Of a DNA stretch of 54,793 bases, positions 45,852-53,839 are shown in pieces (within the stretch, counting starts at the first letter, position 1; every line of letters begins with the position of its first letter). The notes below the pieces were generated by a model. The model was not told the origin of the DNA. It saw nothing but the letters and a program-made list of their open reading frames with translations, and did not search any database. This DNA is from Armatimonadota bacterium (GTDB lineage Bacteria > Armatimonadota > Armatimonadia > Armatimonadales > Armatimonadaceae). The position numbers and the translations under genes are program-made. Location of the stretch: contig JAPLCP010000169.1 in the NCBI GenBank assembly GCA_026392155.1, forward strand, positions 1-54,793, written 5' to 3'.

Positions 45852-46865
45852 ATGTCTCTTAAGATTGCCATTGTGGGCACGGGCAAGGTCGCCCGCAATA
45901 ACTATCTTCCGTATTTGAGCAAGCAGCCCGATGTGACGCTCAGCTACTTCTCGCGCACGCTTGAGAAAGCCGAAGCCTGCGCCCGCGACTTTGGTGGCCA
46001 AGCTTTTGCCTCTATCGAAGCCTTACTCGCCGACGAGCCTGATGCCGTGTTGGTGCTCACCCACGAGACACAGCGTGCTGAGGCGATTGAGGCGCTCTTG
46101 GCAGGCAAGCCCAAGCGCCTCTTTTTTGAGAAGCCACTGGTTGCCAAAAACGGCCAAGCCAATGTCAGCGAGGACGACTTTCTGCTCGCACGCTCGCTGC
46201 TACAACGCGCCGAAGCGCAGGGCCATGCGACCGCGATGGTCTTTAACTACCGCTTCTTTGAGCAGACACAGCGGGCGCAGAAGATCCTGGCAGAGCGCGA
46301 TTTTGGCAGGCTGACCCAGGCCACGCTTCTCGTGAACTACGCCTGCTGGAGCCACTGTATTGACCTGCTCAATCTCTTCGGCGGGCGGGCTATCGAAATC
46401 ACGGCGCTTGCCGGGACAGCGGAGTACCAGGGCGCAGTGGATGTCAGTGGAGCGTTTCGGCTGGAGAGCGGCGCAAGTGGCACGATCTTGGGCACCAGTG
46501 GCACCAAGTTTGACCACTCGCTCTACGAGCTGCACTTTAGCTTCGAGCGTGGGAGCCTGCACTTCTCCGACCTCGATGGCCCACTGGAGATCTACGACCA
46601 CGCGACGCGCTACAAAGAGACTTACGGGCTGATGGGGAACCACTCGCGCTGGGACCAGTACCGGGTGTCGTTTGAGAAGTCACTGGCGGCCTATCTGGAT
46701 TCAATTCGCCAGGCAACCCCACCGCCCATTTCGGGCCTTGCCGGGCTAGAGGAGCTCCAGTTCGAGGCCGCCCTGCGCCGCTCCATCGCGCAGCGGCGGC
46801 CCGTGAACGTCCAGGAAGAGCTACCAGTGATTCCCCCCACCCAGAGGGTACCCGGCGGGGGCTAG
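45852..46865 (+). CDS. Gfo/Idh/MocA-family oxidoreductase
   Basis: 337 residues. IAIVGTGKVARNNYLP is the NAD(P)-binding start; 'KRLFFEKPL' contains the conserved EKP motif. The C-terminal substrate domain is typical of the family, which oxidises or reduces sugars and related compounds. The last 10 codons (IPPTQRVPGGG and the TAG) are supplied by a family A repeat, so the natural end was probably replaced. The downstream pyrE is convergent, 9 bp away. Confidence 0.8.
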   Translation: MSLKIAIVGTGKVARNNYLPYLSKQPDVTLSYFSRTLEKAEACARDFGGQAFASIEALLADEPDAVLVLTHETQRAEAIEALLAGKPKRLFFEKPLVAKNGQANVSEDDFLLARSLLQRAEAQGHATAMVFNYRFFEQTQRAQKILAERDFGRLTQATLLVNYACWSHCIDLLNLFGGRAIEITALAGTAEYQGAVDVSGAFRLESGASGTILGTSGTKFDHSLYELHFSFERGSLHFSDLDGPLEIYDHATRYKETYGLMGNHSRWDQYRVSFEKSLAAYLDSIRQATPPPISGLAGLEELQFEAALRRSIAQRRPVNVQEELPVIPPTQRVPGGG

Positions 46866-46873
46866 GGGGGCGG
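46833..46873. repeat. C/G-rich palindromic repeat, family A, copy 5
   Basis: CCCCCC, then CACCCAGAGGGTACCCGG (46838-46855, identical to copy 1), then GGGGGCTAGGGGGG. It supplies the stop of the plus-strand Gfo/Idh gene and abuts the TAA of pyrE on the minus strand. Confidence 0.8.
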
Positions 46874-46874
46874 C

Positions 46875-47453
46875 TTACTTCTTGCCGGTTGAGCCGGGAC
46901 GCGTAATGGGAACGGCAGCGAGCTCCGCGGGTAGCTCGTCTTCGGCGTAGCTGACGGCATTGATGGAGAGAGTCGCGGCCAGCGGTGCGCCAAAGTCTAG
47001 CTTGCCACCGCTGCGATCCACGACCACGCCTACGCCACAGAGAGTCGCCCCCACGCTCTCTACCAGCTCCATACACTCTCGGATCGAGCCGCCGGTGGTG
47101 AGTACATCATCCACCACTAACACGCGCTGGCCTGCCACTAAATGCTCCGGGCGGCGGAGCATGCGCTTGCCACCCTCGCCCTTCTCACCATAAGCCGCGG
47201 TCACCCCCAGCTGCTTGGCCACTTCATAGGCGAGTAAGATTCCCAGCGTGGTAGGGCCAAGCACCACATCGGGCTTGGTTGCGGCGCAGCGCTCCGCGAG
47301 CACTTGACACAGCGTTTCCACATGCTGCGGGTAGCGCAGGACATGGAACTTCTCAAAGTACGTGTCGGAGTGGCGGCCACTGGTAAGCACAAAGTGCCCG
47401 GTGAGCAGTGCACCGCTCTCACGGAAAATCTGAAGAACATCACTATCGGTCAT
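46875..47453 (-). CDS. pyrE: orotate phosphoribosyltransferase
   Basis: 192 residues. It joins orotate to PRPP in pyrimidine synthesis. The PRPP motif VLVVDDVLTTGGS and the substrate loop region GHFVLTSGRHSDTY are clear; YGEKGEGGKRM resembles the flexible catalytic loop. The start at 47453 is preferred over 47492 because the extra residues have no family match and TATACT lies 9 nt before 47453. The stop is followed at once by a family A repeat. Confidence 0.92.
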   Translation of the reverse strand: MTDSDVLQIFRESGALLTGHFVLTSGRHSDTYFEKFHVLRYPQHVETLCQVLAERCAATKPDVVLGPTTLGILLAYEVAKQLGVTAAYGEKGEGGKRMLRRPEHLVAGQRVLVVDDVLTTGGSIRECMELVESVGATLCGVGVVVDRSGGKLDFGAPLAATLSINAVSYAEDELPAELAAVPITRPGSTGKK

Positions 47454-47462
47454 ATCGCCCTG

Positions 47463-47468
47463 AGTATA
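47463..47468 (-). promoter_or_regulatory. -10-like TATACT, 9 nt before pyrE ATG
   Basis: TATACT on the minus strand; the predicted leader is 2-3 nt. Confidence 0.45.
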
Positions 47469-47535
47469 CCCATCTGTTGTTGCCTCTACCACACCCTGGT
47501 TAGTTCGATGGTAATGCGCATGGCAATACTTTACG

Positions 47536-47930
47536 CCATCGGGTGGCGGTGCGCCGTTGTCAGCGGGCGGCTAAAGCGGCCCGCTGTTGCGGCAAGCAGG
47601 CTAAAGCCCGCTCAGGCCCATTCGCCGTAAATATGCTGGCTACAAGTGTCGTGTTCAAACATTCGACGTCCGAGAAATACAGACTTCCGGTTTGTGCAAA
47701 ATCCGAAGTCACTGTCGATTTGGTCGTACATCTGGCATCCGCCGCACTGCTCATCATGATGATGATTGTTATTATCTTCTACGATTTTCTGGCAACGATC
47801 ACACCAAAAAAACTATCGCTAACCCACGATCTGACTTTGCCATTTCATAAAACTCCCCAGGCCCATTCATGGGTCTTGCCGCAACAGCGGGCCCATTTAT
47901 GCGCCCGTTCTCATCCCATCGGGTGGCGGT
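47536..47930. repeat. inverted-repeat element flanked by 15-bp direct repeats
   Basis: CCATCGGGTGGCGGT occurs at 47536-47550 and 47916-47930. Inside these, GGCCCGCTGTTGCGGCAAG (47578-47596) has an exact inverted copy at 47875-47893. The 278 bp between the arms are visibly lower in GC than the flanks. The interior has one open frame of 100 codons (47633-47935, plus) with a hydrophobic stretch, but no good start signal. The right direct repeat encodes the last residues of deoC. No transposase is present. It could be a non-autonomous mobile element or a duplicated segment. Confidence 0.65.
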
Positions 47931-48855
47931 TGTAGGCGGCGTAGCGGCCGGTAATATGGTGTTCCAATTGGCGTTCGATGTCGGAGAGGAGCGAGGAGGC
48001 GCCGATTCGGTAGCGGTTGGGTTTGGTCCACTCCACGCCGAGCTCTTCTTTCATGAGGATCAGGCCATCAAGAGACTGTTTGGCGGTGCGGATTCCTCCG
48101 GCGGGCTTGAAGCCGACAACATGGCCGGTGCGCTCGTGGAAGTCTCGGATCTGGCGGGCCATGATGAGGCTGTTGCCCAGGGTCGCGTTGGTGGGCTCTT
48201 TGCCGGTGCTGGTCTTGATGAAGTCCGCGCCCGCCATCATGCAGACCAGGCTCGCCCTCGCGACATTGGTGAGCGTCCCAAGCTCGCCCGTGGCAAGAAT
48301 GGTCTTGAGGTGGGCGTCGCCGCAGGCTTCGCGGAAGGCTTGTACTTCTTCGTAGACGCCTTGCCAGTCGCCGAGCAGGACTTTGCGGCGCGAGAGGACG
48401 ATGTCTATCTCTTGCGCTCCCGCTTTCACGGACTCTTTGATCTCGGCGAGGCGCAGGTGAAACGGGGAGAGCCCGGCGGGGAAGCCGGTGGAGACGGCGG
48501 CGACGGGGATACCGGAGCCCGCGAGCGCGTCCACGGCGGGAGCGATCATGTCGTGGTAGACACAGACGGCACCGACGGTGAGCTTGGGCATCTCCAGCGC
48601 ATCGAGAATATCCTGCCGCACGGGCTGGCGGGCCTTGGCGCAAAGTCGTCGCACATTGCCGGGCGTGTCGTCGCCGGAGAGTGTGGTGAGGTCCATGCAG
48701 GTGATCGCCCGCAGGAGCCAGGCGGCCTGCCAGTCTTTTTTAACGCTACGACGGCCCGGAAGGCTGGCCACACGCCGCTCGACGGCGGGGCGGTTCACTT
48801 GCGTGGCGGCGACCCACTCCAGGTCGAGAGGCACGCCGGGGTTTCTCTTTTCCAT
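47911..48855 (-). CDS. deoC: deoxyribose-phosphate aldolase
   Basis: 314 residues, the longer DERA type. It splits 2-deoxyribose 5-phosphate into glyceraldehyde 3-phosphate and acetaldehyde. The Schiff-base lysine is Lys214 (DFIKTSTGK), the second lysine is Lys250 (GFKPAGGI), and an aspartate (ITCMDLTTL, Asp55) completes the site. It is read after the DeoC-like paralogue with a 6-bp gap. Its last codons form part of a 15-bp direct repeat at the end of an inverted-repeat element. Confidence 0.92.
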   Translation of the reverse strand: MEKRNPGVPLDLEWVAATQVNRPAVERRVASLPGRRSVKKDWQAAWLLRAITCMDLTTLSGDDTPGNVRRLCAKARQPVRQDILDALEMPKLTVGAVCVYHDMIAPAVDALAGSGIPVAAVSTGFPAGLSPFHLRLAEIKESVKAGAQEIDIVLSRRKVLLGDWQGVYEEVQAFREACGDAHLKTILATGELGTLTNVARASLVCMMAGADFIKTSTGKEPTNATLGNSLIMARQIRDFHERTGHVVGFKPAGGIRTAKQSLDGLILMKEELGVEWTKPNRYRIGASSLLSDIERQLEHHITGRYAAYNRHPMG

Positions 48856-48861
48856 CCGCGC

Positions 48862-49434
48862 TTATTCTTCGCTCCACAGACGATGGGCATAGGCCGCGCT
48901 CGCCGCGCTTGCCTCGCAGGCAATGATCATCCCGATCTCGTCGGGGAGGAACTCGCGCAGGGCCTTGGCCGATTCTTCGTCATCCACAGGCAGCACAAGC
49001 GCACTCGCGCCGCACTCTACGGCGAGGCGGGCCAGCGACTGGCGCTCCAGTGGCTTTAGTTGCGCCCAGGGGAGCCAGAGCGTCACCTCGGAGTCCGTGG
49101 GCGCGGCGGCATCCACCACGGTCTGCACGGCATCGGCCACTAACAGCTCCGCGCCCGACTTTAGCGCCGAGAGATTCGGAAAGAAGATCAGCTCCGTCGC
49201 GCCGTCCGCCGTCGCCATCGCGGCCTCAACACCGAGCGCCTGGGAGTTGGCAGCCCCGTGCGGCCACCCGATCACGGTCGCGACTTCGAGGCCGCTCTCT
49301 AAAACATCCGCGACCCACGTCGGCAAGACGCACACGGAGTCTGCCGTCGGGGCGAACTTCTCACAAAGAGCGATGGCCTCACGGCGCGTCGAGTCCGGGC
49401 GCAGAAGGGCCACGGTAAGGGGTTTTGTACTCAC
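48862..49434 (-). CDS. DeoC-like paralogue lacking the Schiff-base lysine
   Basis: 190 residues with the DERA pattern: 'CEKFAPTADSVCVLPTWVADV', 'VATVIGWPHGAANSQALGVEA' and 'GATELIFFPNLSALKSG' match the first half of the barrel. The second half has ALVLPVDDEESAKAL where DERA has the KTSTGF and KxxGG motifs, and is shorter. So it probably lacks aldolase activity. It precedes deoC by 6 bp, in one operon. A regulatory subunit, a scaffold or a decaying copy are all possible. GTG start, with TACAAT exactly 6 nt upstream. Confidence 0.65.
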   Translation of the reverse strand: MSTKPLTVALLRPDSTRREAIALCEKFAPTADSVCVLPTWVADVLESGLEVATVIGWPHGAANSQALGVEAAMATADGATELIFFPNLSALKSGAELLVADAVQTVVDAAAPTDSEVTLWLPWAQLKPLERQSLARLAVECGASALVLPVDDEESAKALREFLPDEIGMIIACEASAASAAYAHRLWSEE

Positions 49435-49440
49435 GTGAGT

Positions 49441-49446
49441 ATTGTA
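49441..49446 (-). promoter_or_regulatory. leaderless-type -10, TACAAT, 6 nt before GTG 49434
   Basis: TACAAT, spacer ACTCAC, GTG on the minus strand. It shows that the layout also serves a GTG start. Confidence 0.6.
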
Positions 49447-49450
49447 CCGT

Positions 49451-49489
49451 TTCCCCCCTAACCACCGCCGGGCAGGGGGTAGGGGGCAT
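49451..49489. repeat. C/G-rich palindromic repeat, family A, copy 6
   Basis: CCCCCCTAACCACCGCC and GGGCAGGGGGTAGGGGG fill the 50 bp between two divergent -10 boxes. It is short and imperfect compared with copies 2 and 3. Confidence 0.5.
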
Positions 49490-49496
49490 GGTGCGG

Positions 49497-49502
49497 TAAA
49501 AT
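49497..49502 (+). promoter_or_regulatory. leaderless-type -10, TAAAAT, 6 nt before ATG 49509
   Basis: TAAAAT, spacer ACTCTC, ATG. Confidence 0.6.
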
Positions 49503-49508
49503 ACTCTC

Positions 49509-51299
49509 ATGCGCTCTCTTGCCGCTTTCTTGCCAGTGCTGGCTCTTGCATCAGTTGCTCTAAGTCCGACCGTACCGACTGATGTGCTGGGAGGGCTTTC
49601 TGGGGGGGACACTCTCACGACACAGCGGTCTGTGGAGGCGTTTGCGTGGCAGGAGTTTGTGGCGCTGGGCTGGCCTGCCCAAAAAGGGAAGCGGGGCGAG
49701 GCAGACGCCAGCAAGCCGCTGGGGGATGAGGGGCTGAAGGTCTGGGAGACGTGGAAGACGCCTGAGGAGATCTATCTCCCCGGAGGAGCCGAGCCGCCTA
49801 GGTGGGAGTCGCCTCTACCACGGGAGCGCTTGCTAAGCGACAACCTCCAGGCAGTGCAGAGCGATGGGACGCTCCCGGCCACGCTGACGGACCGCTATGG
49901 GCATATCGTGCGCTACGAGATTCGCTTCAATAAAGTCCTCTTTGACTATCTCCGCAGCCACAAGCTCTACGACAGCCGCCAGCAGCAGCGCACGGAGAGC
50001 GTCGCGTTTCCAGACGGGGCGATGATGGTCAAGGCAAGCTGGCGTGAGCTAGAGCCAGGTGAGGCACCCTACTACCTAACCCGTGAGTGCCTCGTCTTTG
50101 ACATGAAAAACGGCAAGCCGGGGCGTAAGCGAAAGCGCACGATGGGGCTGGTTGGGCTGCATATTGTCCAGAAAACCCCGTCGGCTCCCCAGTGGATCTG
50201 GGCGACCTTTGAGCACACGGGCAACGTTGAGGGCACGGATCCGTCGTTTACCCCCGCGCTGACTCCTGGTACCAAGACCAACCAGCAGACGCAGACGGGC
50301 ATCCCAAACTCTATTGTCCGACATACCCCGCTCCCTGCCCGTTTGCGCCAGCTCAACCACACCCAGCAGCAGGTGCTCCACACGGCAGGCAGTGTCCTGC
50401 AGAACTACGAGCTGGTCGGGGCGCAGTGGCCGGTTCCCGGCTCAGGAGCAGGGGGGCGTGTGGAGCCTGCCTTTGTCTCCAATACCACGATGGAGAGCTT
50501 TGTCCAGGAGAGCTCCTGCCTCGGCTGCCACGCCTCAGCCCGAACACTCAAGCAAGATAAATTTGTCGCCTCGGACTTTGTCTACTCCCTGCGCCGTGCT
50601 CAGCCAAGTGTTGCTGAGAAGCCCCTGATTGTGGCACCGACAAAGCCCCGAACCGAGTGGGACAAGCAGAACTGGAAAGCCATCCAGCGTGGCCATGCCC
50701 TCTCAGAGCGCACCTATGAGCTACTCCCCAAGGTTGTGGGCAACAAGCTCCACTGCTCTAGCTGTCATCTCGATGCCGGGCGGAGTCTGTCGTCGTCGCC
50801 GTGGATTGGCATGTTCGCGGAAGGAAAGTACGACACGGCCCAGAAGTTCTACGACCGCATCAACCAGTGCCTCCAGCGCAGCATGAACGGCAAGCCCATC
50901 CCCACCGACGGCCCGGAGATGGCGGCGTTCAACGCGTATCTCCGCTGGCTCGACGAGCAGTGGGGCGCGCAGCCACTCCCGGTGTCGGGAATGCCCAAAG
51001 TCGAGAAGCTCGTCGGTGATCCCGAGCGAGGAAGAGCCCTCTTTGCCCAGAAGTGCGCCGCTTGCCACAGCACCAACGGCGAGGGACGCTACGAGAGCAA
51101 CACTTACTTTCGCCCCGCGCTCTGGGGGCCGCAGTCGTTCAACAACCTCGCGGGGCTAGGAGCCAAGCCCGAAAAAATGGCGGGCTTTCTCAAGCACAAC
51201 ATGCCCTTCGGCTCTGGTGGCTCACTGACCCTTCAGGAGTCCTGGGATCTCACGGCGTTTATTGTCGCCCAGCCACGCCCCATCAAGACGGCTCCTTGA
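49509..51299 (+). CDS. exported triheme c-type cytochrome, TsdA-like C-terminal half
   Basis: 596 residues. An N-terminal hydrophobic leader (MRSLAAFLPVLALASVALS) is followed by a 300-residue region, then three CxxCH haem sites: CLGCH (337-341), CSSCH (416-420) and CAACH (516-520). KVVGNKLHCSSCHLDAGRS and RGRALFAQKCAACHSTNGEG resemble the two haem domains of TsdA, which joins two thiosulfates into tetrathionate; the first haem and the N-terminal region are extra. The substrate is therefore uncertain. It acts in the periplasm. The last 17 bp overlap the convergent BNR gene. Confidence 0.8.
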   Translation: MRSLAAFLPVLALASVALSPTVPTDVLGGLSGGDTLTTQRSVEAFAWQEFVALGWPAQKGKRGEADASKPLGDEGLKVWETWKTPEEIYLPGGAEPPRWESPLPRERLLSDNLQAVQSDGTLPATLTDRYGHIVRYEIRFNKVLFDYLRSHKLYDSRQQQRTESVAFPDGAMMVKASWRELEPGEAPYYLTRECLVFDMKNGKPGRKRKRTMGLVGLHIVQKTPSAPQWIWATFEHTGNVEGTDPSFTPALTPGTKTNQQTQTGIPNSIVRHTPLPARLRQLNHTQQQVLHTAGSVLQNYELVGAQWPVPGSGAGGRVEPAFVSNTTMESFVQESSCLGCHASARTLKQDKFVASDFVYSLRRAQPSVAEKPLIVAPTKPRTEWDKQNWKAIQRGHALSERTYELLPKVVGNKLHCSSCHLDAGRSLSSSPWIGMFAEGKYDTAQKFYDRINQCLQRSMNGKPIPTDGPEMAAFNAYLRWLDEQWGAQPLPVSGMPKVEKLVGDPERGRALFAQKCAACHSTNGEGRYESNTYFRPALWGPQSFNNLAGLGAKPEKMAGFLKHNMPFGSGGSLTLQESWDLTAFIVAQPRPIKTAP

Positions 51300-52557
51300 G
51301 CTTATAGAGCCACAATTCGGAAGCGGGGGGCAGTGGTTCGGTGCGTGGCTTGTCACGGTTGGGACCGAGGGTTTCCCAGCGCAGAGCATAGCGGGTGCCC
51401 GCCGCCGCAGGCTTGCCCAAGTCGCTCGCCCACTTGACTTGCAGCTCGGGGAACTTTAGGCGCACAGGGCGCAGGCTCTTGGGATAGCCCTCGGGCGGCG
51501 GGAGTGTCTTGATCACTTTGAGCGTCTTCTCGTCGAGCACCAGCACTCCGCTTCCGTGGTTTTTTGTCCTGAAGGCAAGCTTTAGGTGCCCCGGCCCTGC
51601 GCTCTCCACCGCTCCGACATTGACCTCAAATGCGATCGTGCCACCGCCACCAAACTCCCAGCGCCAGTCCCAGCTGCTCACTTGGTAGATCTTCCAGCCG
51701 GACTTCTCACGGCGGCTACAGTAGAGCTGGCTCTTGCCGTTTTTATCGTACTTGGTATAGGAGACTATGGGGCGCTTCTGCGAGTCGAAGCCCAGCTTCA
51801 CCTGGCCATTGATCGCGCCGCCGTGCTCGGGGATGGGATCGATCACCTCACCCGTCTTGAGTGTAATGGGGAGTGTTAGCGGCTTTCCCGCGCTATCTTC
51901 CCAGTGCACTAAGTCGCGGCTCCGAGCATACGACGGATGGTGGTTCGTGGCGGCATCCGGGGTCTCGCGCCAGATCCAGATCAGATGGAAGTAGCCGTCG
52001 GGGCCGAGCTGTGGCAGGGCAAGATAGGCATTGCGCTCCCCCTCGCCATCTGTCAGTACTTTGTCTAAAAGTCGCCGCCAGGCCTTAGTCTTGAGATTGT
52101 AGGTGTTGTAGAGCTGGTCGCCGTTGCCACTGCCCCCATCGCGGTAGGTAAAGATCAGCTCTTGCTTTGCGCCCCGAAAGAACAGCGGGTACGTGACACG
52201 AGTCTCTCGCTGGCCCGTCATTGCCTTGACGGGCACCAGGCTACTTGCATCGAGGGGCTTGGTGGAGCGGAAGTAGACCAGTGGCACCACATGCATGTTT
52301 CCCGACAGATGCAAAAAGCCCTCACCGTCTACCGCCAGCGTGACATAGTTATGCGAGTCCCAGCCCACCTGCGACGGCAGCTTGGTCAGTGTCCAAGTCT
52401 TGCTTCCCAAGCTCCGCTGCGCAACTGTCATGTGCCGCTTGGCATCATAGAACGCCACAAACTGCCGGTTGCCGTGGGTCAGCAGCGCAAACCCCACCGG
52501 ATGCCCGGCCCAGACATCGGCAACTTTCAGCGACTCGGTGATTTTCTCCTCAGGCAT
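51283..52557 (-). CDS. BNR-4 repeat protein, probable polysaccharide-active
   Basis: 424 residues, a beta-propeller of the BNR_4 type (VAFYDAKRHMTVAQRSLG, LHLSGNMHVVPLVYFRST, FFRGAKQELIFTYRDGGSGNG, DGYFHLIWIWRETPDA). Some members act on ulvan or related glycans; others have no known activity. No leader is seen. It follows the Gfo/Idh gene with a 4-bp gap, so sugar release and sugar oxidation may be linked. I am sure of the fold, not of the substrate. Confidence 0.75.
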   Translation of the reverse strand: MPEEKITESLKVADVWAGHPVGFALLTHGNRQFVAFYDAKRHMTVAQRSLGSKTWTLTKLPSQVGWDSHNYVTLAVDGEGFLHLSGNMHVVPLVYFRSTKPLDASSLVPVKAMTGQRETRVTYPLFFRGAKQELIFTYRDGGSGNGDQLYNTYNLKTKAWRRLLDKVLTDGEGERNAYLALPQLGPDGYFHLIWIWRETPDAATNHHPSYARSRDLVHWEDSAGKPLTLPITLKTGEVIDPIPEHGGAINGQVKLGFDSQKRPIVSYTKYDKNGKSQLYCSRREKSGWKIYQVSSWDWRWEFGGGGTIAFEVNVGAVESAGPGHLKLAFRTKNHGSGVLVLDEKTLKVIKTLPPPEGYPKSLRPVRLKFPELQVKWASDLGKPAAAGTRYALRWETLGPNRDKPRTEPLPPASELWLYKLKEPS

Positions 52558-52561
52558 GAGA

Positions 52562-53839
52562 TCACACTTTCGGCAGTTTCCACTGGGGGCGGCGCTCGCG
52601 GTCGAGCCACTTGTTGGCTTCTTTATCGCCGATAAACTCCCACTTTACGGGATCCCACTTCAGGGGGCGGCGGTGCCAGTAGGCGAGATTGGCCAGCTGC
52701 ACCAGCGCCACGGAGCGGCAGCCGATCTCCACATCACACAGCGGCTTCTCACGGCTCTTGATGCAGTTGATCCAGTTGCGGTGGTGCCCCGGCGAGACAA
52801 AGAGACGCGTGGTCTCTTTCTCGCCCAGTGGCGTCTTGGCCAGCTCTGGTGGGTCGCTTTTCAGCACGCCACGGTCTAAGTGCAGGGTTCCATTGGTGCC
52901 GGTGAAGAAGCAGCCACTCGGGCCACCGTGAGTCACCTCGATCCCATCGGCGTAGATCAGCTTCGCACCCTCCATCGCCATAGGATCAGACGGTGGGATG
53001 ATCTCGACCGGGTCGGTGTCGTCCTTGCCCAGCGCCCACTGCGCGATGTCGTAGTGGTGGGCGCCCATGTCGGCATGACCGCCGCCCGAGTACTCGCGGT
53101 AGTTGCGCCAGGCGGGGAAGTGGTTGTGCGCACCGCGCGGGGAGAGCACGGAGCTGTAGGGGCGCATCGGGGCGGGGCCAAGCCACAGGTTCCAGTCAAG
53201 ACCCGGCTCTGGCGTCTCTTCCTTCAGATCGCACCAGATGCTCGGTGCGGCAACTCCGACCGTCACGGACTTGATCTTTCCCAGCCGCCCATTTCGGATA
53301 AACTCACAGCCCTGGCGGAAGCTCCCAAAGACATTGGAGCGCTGCTGGCTGCCGGTCTGGAGCACGCGCTTGTACTTGCGCACCGCCTCGATGCAGCGCT
53401 TGGACTCCGCGAGCGTCAGCGTGAGCGGCTTCTCGCAGTAGACATCTTTTCCGGCTTTACACGCCTCGATAATCGGGATCGCGTGCCAGTGCTCGGGGGT
53501 GACAATCACCACGGCGTCGATATCTTTGCGGGCGATAATCTCACGAAAGTCGTTGTAGGCCGCGCAGGTGCGGGTGGCGCGCTCCTCGCCGGTGTAGTGC
53601 GTCTCGACACGCTTCTTGGCCCGCTCGCGCCGGGTCGTGTCCACATCACAGACCGCGAGAATCTGCACGTCGTCGAAGTCCAGAAGCGTCGGGATATGGA
53701 AGTCATTGGCCATCTTCCCACAGCCGATAATGCCCACGGTAATGCGATCCGCAGGCGCGGTGTGGCCCGCACGCCCCAGCACAGAGCTAGGCAAAAAGAG
53801 AGGCGCGGCCGCGGCCCCAAGAAACTGTCGTCGATTCAT
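52562..53839 (-). CDS. Gfo/Idh/MocA oxidoreductase with twin-arginine leader
   Basis: 425 residues. MNRRQFLGAAAAPLFLPSSVLG is a Tat-type leader, so it is exported folded with its cofactor. ITVGIIGCGKMANDFH binds NAD(P); DVYCEKPLTL holds the EKP motif; GGGHADMGAHHYDIAQWALG is the catalytic-histidine region typical of exported members. It is followed by the BNR-4 gene. The ATG overlaps the trpA stop (ATGA), yet TACAAT lies 6 nt upstream within the trpA end, so it may have its own promoter. Confidence 0.85.
   Translation of the reverse strand: MNRRQFLGAAAAPLFLPSSVLGRAGHTAPADRITVGIIGCGKMANDFHIPTLLDFDDVQILAVCDVDTTRRERAKKRVETHYTGEERATRTCAAYNDFREIIARKDIDAVVIVTPEHWHAIPIIEACKAGKDVYCEKPLTLTLAESKRCIEAVRKYKRVLQTGSQQRSNVFGSFRQGCEFIRNGRLGKIKSVTVGVAAPSIWCDLKEETPEPGLDWNLWLGPAPMRPYSSVLSPRGAHNHFPAWRNYREYSGGGHADMGAHHYDIAQWALGKDDTDPVEIIPPSDPMAMEGAKLIYADGIEVTHGGPSGCFFTGTNGTLHLDRGVLKSDPPELAKTPLGEKETTRLFVSPGHHRNWINCIKSREKPLCDVEIGCRSVALVQLANLAYWHRRPLKWDPVKWEFIGDKEANKWLDRERRPQWKLPKV

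Noticed and set aside
47454-47535. tRNA or other RNA gene in the short gaps
   Set aside because: No acceptor-stem pairing or GGTTCGA-like T-loop was found in this or any other gap; the gaps are accounted for by repeats and promoters.
47633-47935. A 100-codon plus-strand frame with a membrane-like segment inside the inverted-repeat element
   Set aside because: No ribosome-binding site or -10 box at the right distance; the last third reads through the inverted repeat and the antisense of deoC. It is noted in the repeat entry instead of being called as a gene.
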